Assembly: GCA_938018155.1 (NCBI GenBank)
Contig: CALIIG010000124.1
Span: 1-15,814 of the forward strand
Direction: 5' to 3'
DNA length: 15,814 nt
Source of the DNA: an uncultured Prevotella sp.
GTDB lineage: Bacteria > Bacteroidota > Bacteroidia > Bacteroidales > Bacteroidaceae
Shown: positions 15,074-15,814 of the stretch, in pieces
Position numbering within the stretch: position 1 is the stretch's first letter
How the letters are laid out: each line of letters opens with the position of its first letter
The notes under the pieces: model-generated
Told to the model about the DNA's origin: nothing
The model's database searches: none
What the model saw: the letters and a program-made list of their open reading frames with translations, nothing else
Position numbers and translations under genes: made by a program

Positions 15074-15814
15074 ATGAAAATGAGAAGTCAGTTAAAAAAA
15101 GGATTAATTGTTTTAGCGGGGATTGCAATGCTGAGTACGAGTCTTCTTGCAAAGGAAATAGTAACGTATCCAAAAGATAATAAAGCTACTCAAGCGTTAG
15201 GATTTGAAAAACTGGAAAATTCATTTGGTATTTCTTCAAGTGCCAAAGGAAACACTGTTTATATTAATTCAGGTGGAAAACCTCTTGAACGTGTTTTTGG
15301 AGCAGTGGAAGACAACAACAACAAATTTCCTGAAATAAAAAATAATAAGGTAATTATTAATGGTGGAGTTCTTGCAACAAATGGGTTTTGGGAAAGAGAT
15401 GGAGTAAAAACAGTAAGAGGCGGAAGTGTTTATGGTGGTGCTGGACAAAATTCAGTAGTTAGTGACAATGAAATAATAATAAAAGGTAACTCAAAAATTG
15501 GTGGTAATGTTTATGGTGGTTATAGCCATAGAGGTTCTGTTATAAATAATAAGATTGTAATAGAAGGCAATTCTGTATTGTTTGGAAAAGAAAGTATACT
15601 CTTTGGAGGAAGAGGAAGCCGTAATATAAACGTGAAAGATAATAAACCTGCACCTATTGATGTGATAACTGGAAACACACTGGATCTAAAGGCAAAAAAT
15701 GTGAAAGTGAAAGATGTTAAAAATTTTGAAAAAATTGTATTTGAAATATCTAATGCAAATAGACAAAATGACAAAATATTGATACTTACAAACAGCGAAG
15801 GAGCAGCTCCAGAA
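15074..15814 (+). CDS. Leptotrichia-type surface adhesin/autotransporter, N-terminal part
   Basis: An open frame of 247 codons runs off the window end with no stop. It begins MKMRSQLKKGLIVLAGIAMLSTSLLAK, a typical signal peptide with cleavage near residue 26, preceded by AGGAGG (15063-15068) six bases before the ATG. The mature part has repeated beta-strand-rich turns with Gly and Asn (RGGSVYGGAG near residue 115-125, GGNVYGGYSHRG near 140-155; alternating VIING, IIIKGN, IVIEGN strands). This is the style of beta-helix passenger domains of Leptotrichia and Fusobacterium autotransporters. The C-terminal barrel that would prove this lies beyond the window. Role: probably surface attachment, by inference. 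Confidence 0.8.
   Translation, partial: MKMRSQLKKGLIVLAGIAMLSTSLLAKEIVTYPKDNKATQALGFEKLENSFGISSSAKGNTVYINSGGKPLERVFGAVEDNNNKFPEIKNNKVIINGGVLATNGFWERDGVKTVRGGSVYGGAGQNSVVSDNEIIIKGNSKIGGNVYGGYSHRGSVINNKIVIEGNSVLFGKESILFGGRGSRNINVKDNKPAPIDVITGNTLDLKAKNVKVKDVKNFEKIVFEISNANRQNDKILILTNSEGAAPE

Overview
The window joins two unrelated kinds of DNA. Positions 1 to about 13,480 look like a member of the Bacteroidales, probably a Prevotella-type organism. The signs are a SusC/SusD pair, a DUF5117-type metalloprotease, Bacteroidetes promoters (TTTG, about 19-20 bp, TAnnTTTG), no Shine-Dalgarno sequences and moderate GC. From about 13,500 to the end the DNA is strongly AT-rich, with strong AGGAGG ribosome binding sites, sigma70-type promoters and proteins of Leptotrichia/Fusobacteria character: a SecB-like tail, an Excalibur protein, a VanZ-like membrane protein, an OB-fold protein and the start of a surface adhesin/autotransporter. 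Both groups live in the human mouth. The switch falls inside a short AT-rich stretch (about 13,480-13,499) that reads equally well as either side and beheads the SecB-like gene. A chimeric join (assembly, amplification or library) is therefore the most likely explanation.

Left part, all on the minus strand and read right to left: a secreted zinc metalloprotease (6620-9193), a 329-bp spacer with 46-bp direct repeats, a SusC-like TonB-dependent transporter (3229-6290) split by a -1 frameshift near 3882-3897, its SusD-like lipoprotein partner (1457-3202), and a secreted protein with a C-terminal sorting-like tail (359-1237). SusC and SusD would form an outer-membrane import machine. With a protease next door the cargo could be peptides rather than glycans. 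Divergent from the protease is a small YbjQ-family gene (9543-9863) with a good promoter.

Middle part: 9864-10959 has no convincing protein gene. It holds several strong hairpins and an excellent leftward promoter at 10644-10674 that drives no recognisable gene, so it probably contains structured RNA or a multicopy intergenic repeat.

Right part of the Bacteroidales section (10841-13479): a compact partition-like locus. A short ParA ATPase (12101-12769) is followed by a protein with an acidic linker, an AT-hook-like patch and a C-terminal ribbon-helix-helix/DUF3408-like domain (10960-11682). The non-coding DNA around them carries a degenerate repeat with an exact 8-bp step. It is oriented GTTTATAT on the left side of a GC-richer island and ATATAAAC on the right, 33 and 35 steps respectively, with a smaller six-step copy upstream of the second gene. 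The parA promoter lies inside the left array. This resembles plasmid segregation systems in which an RHH protein binds short phased repeats (pSM19035 omega, TP228 ParG), and I regard it as the most interesting feature of the window.
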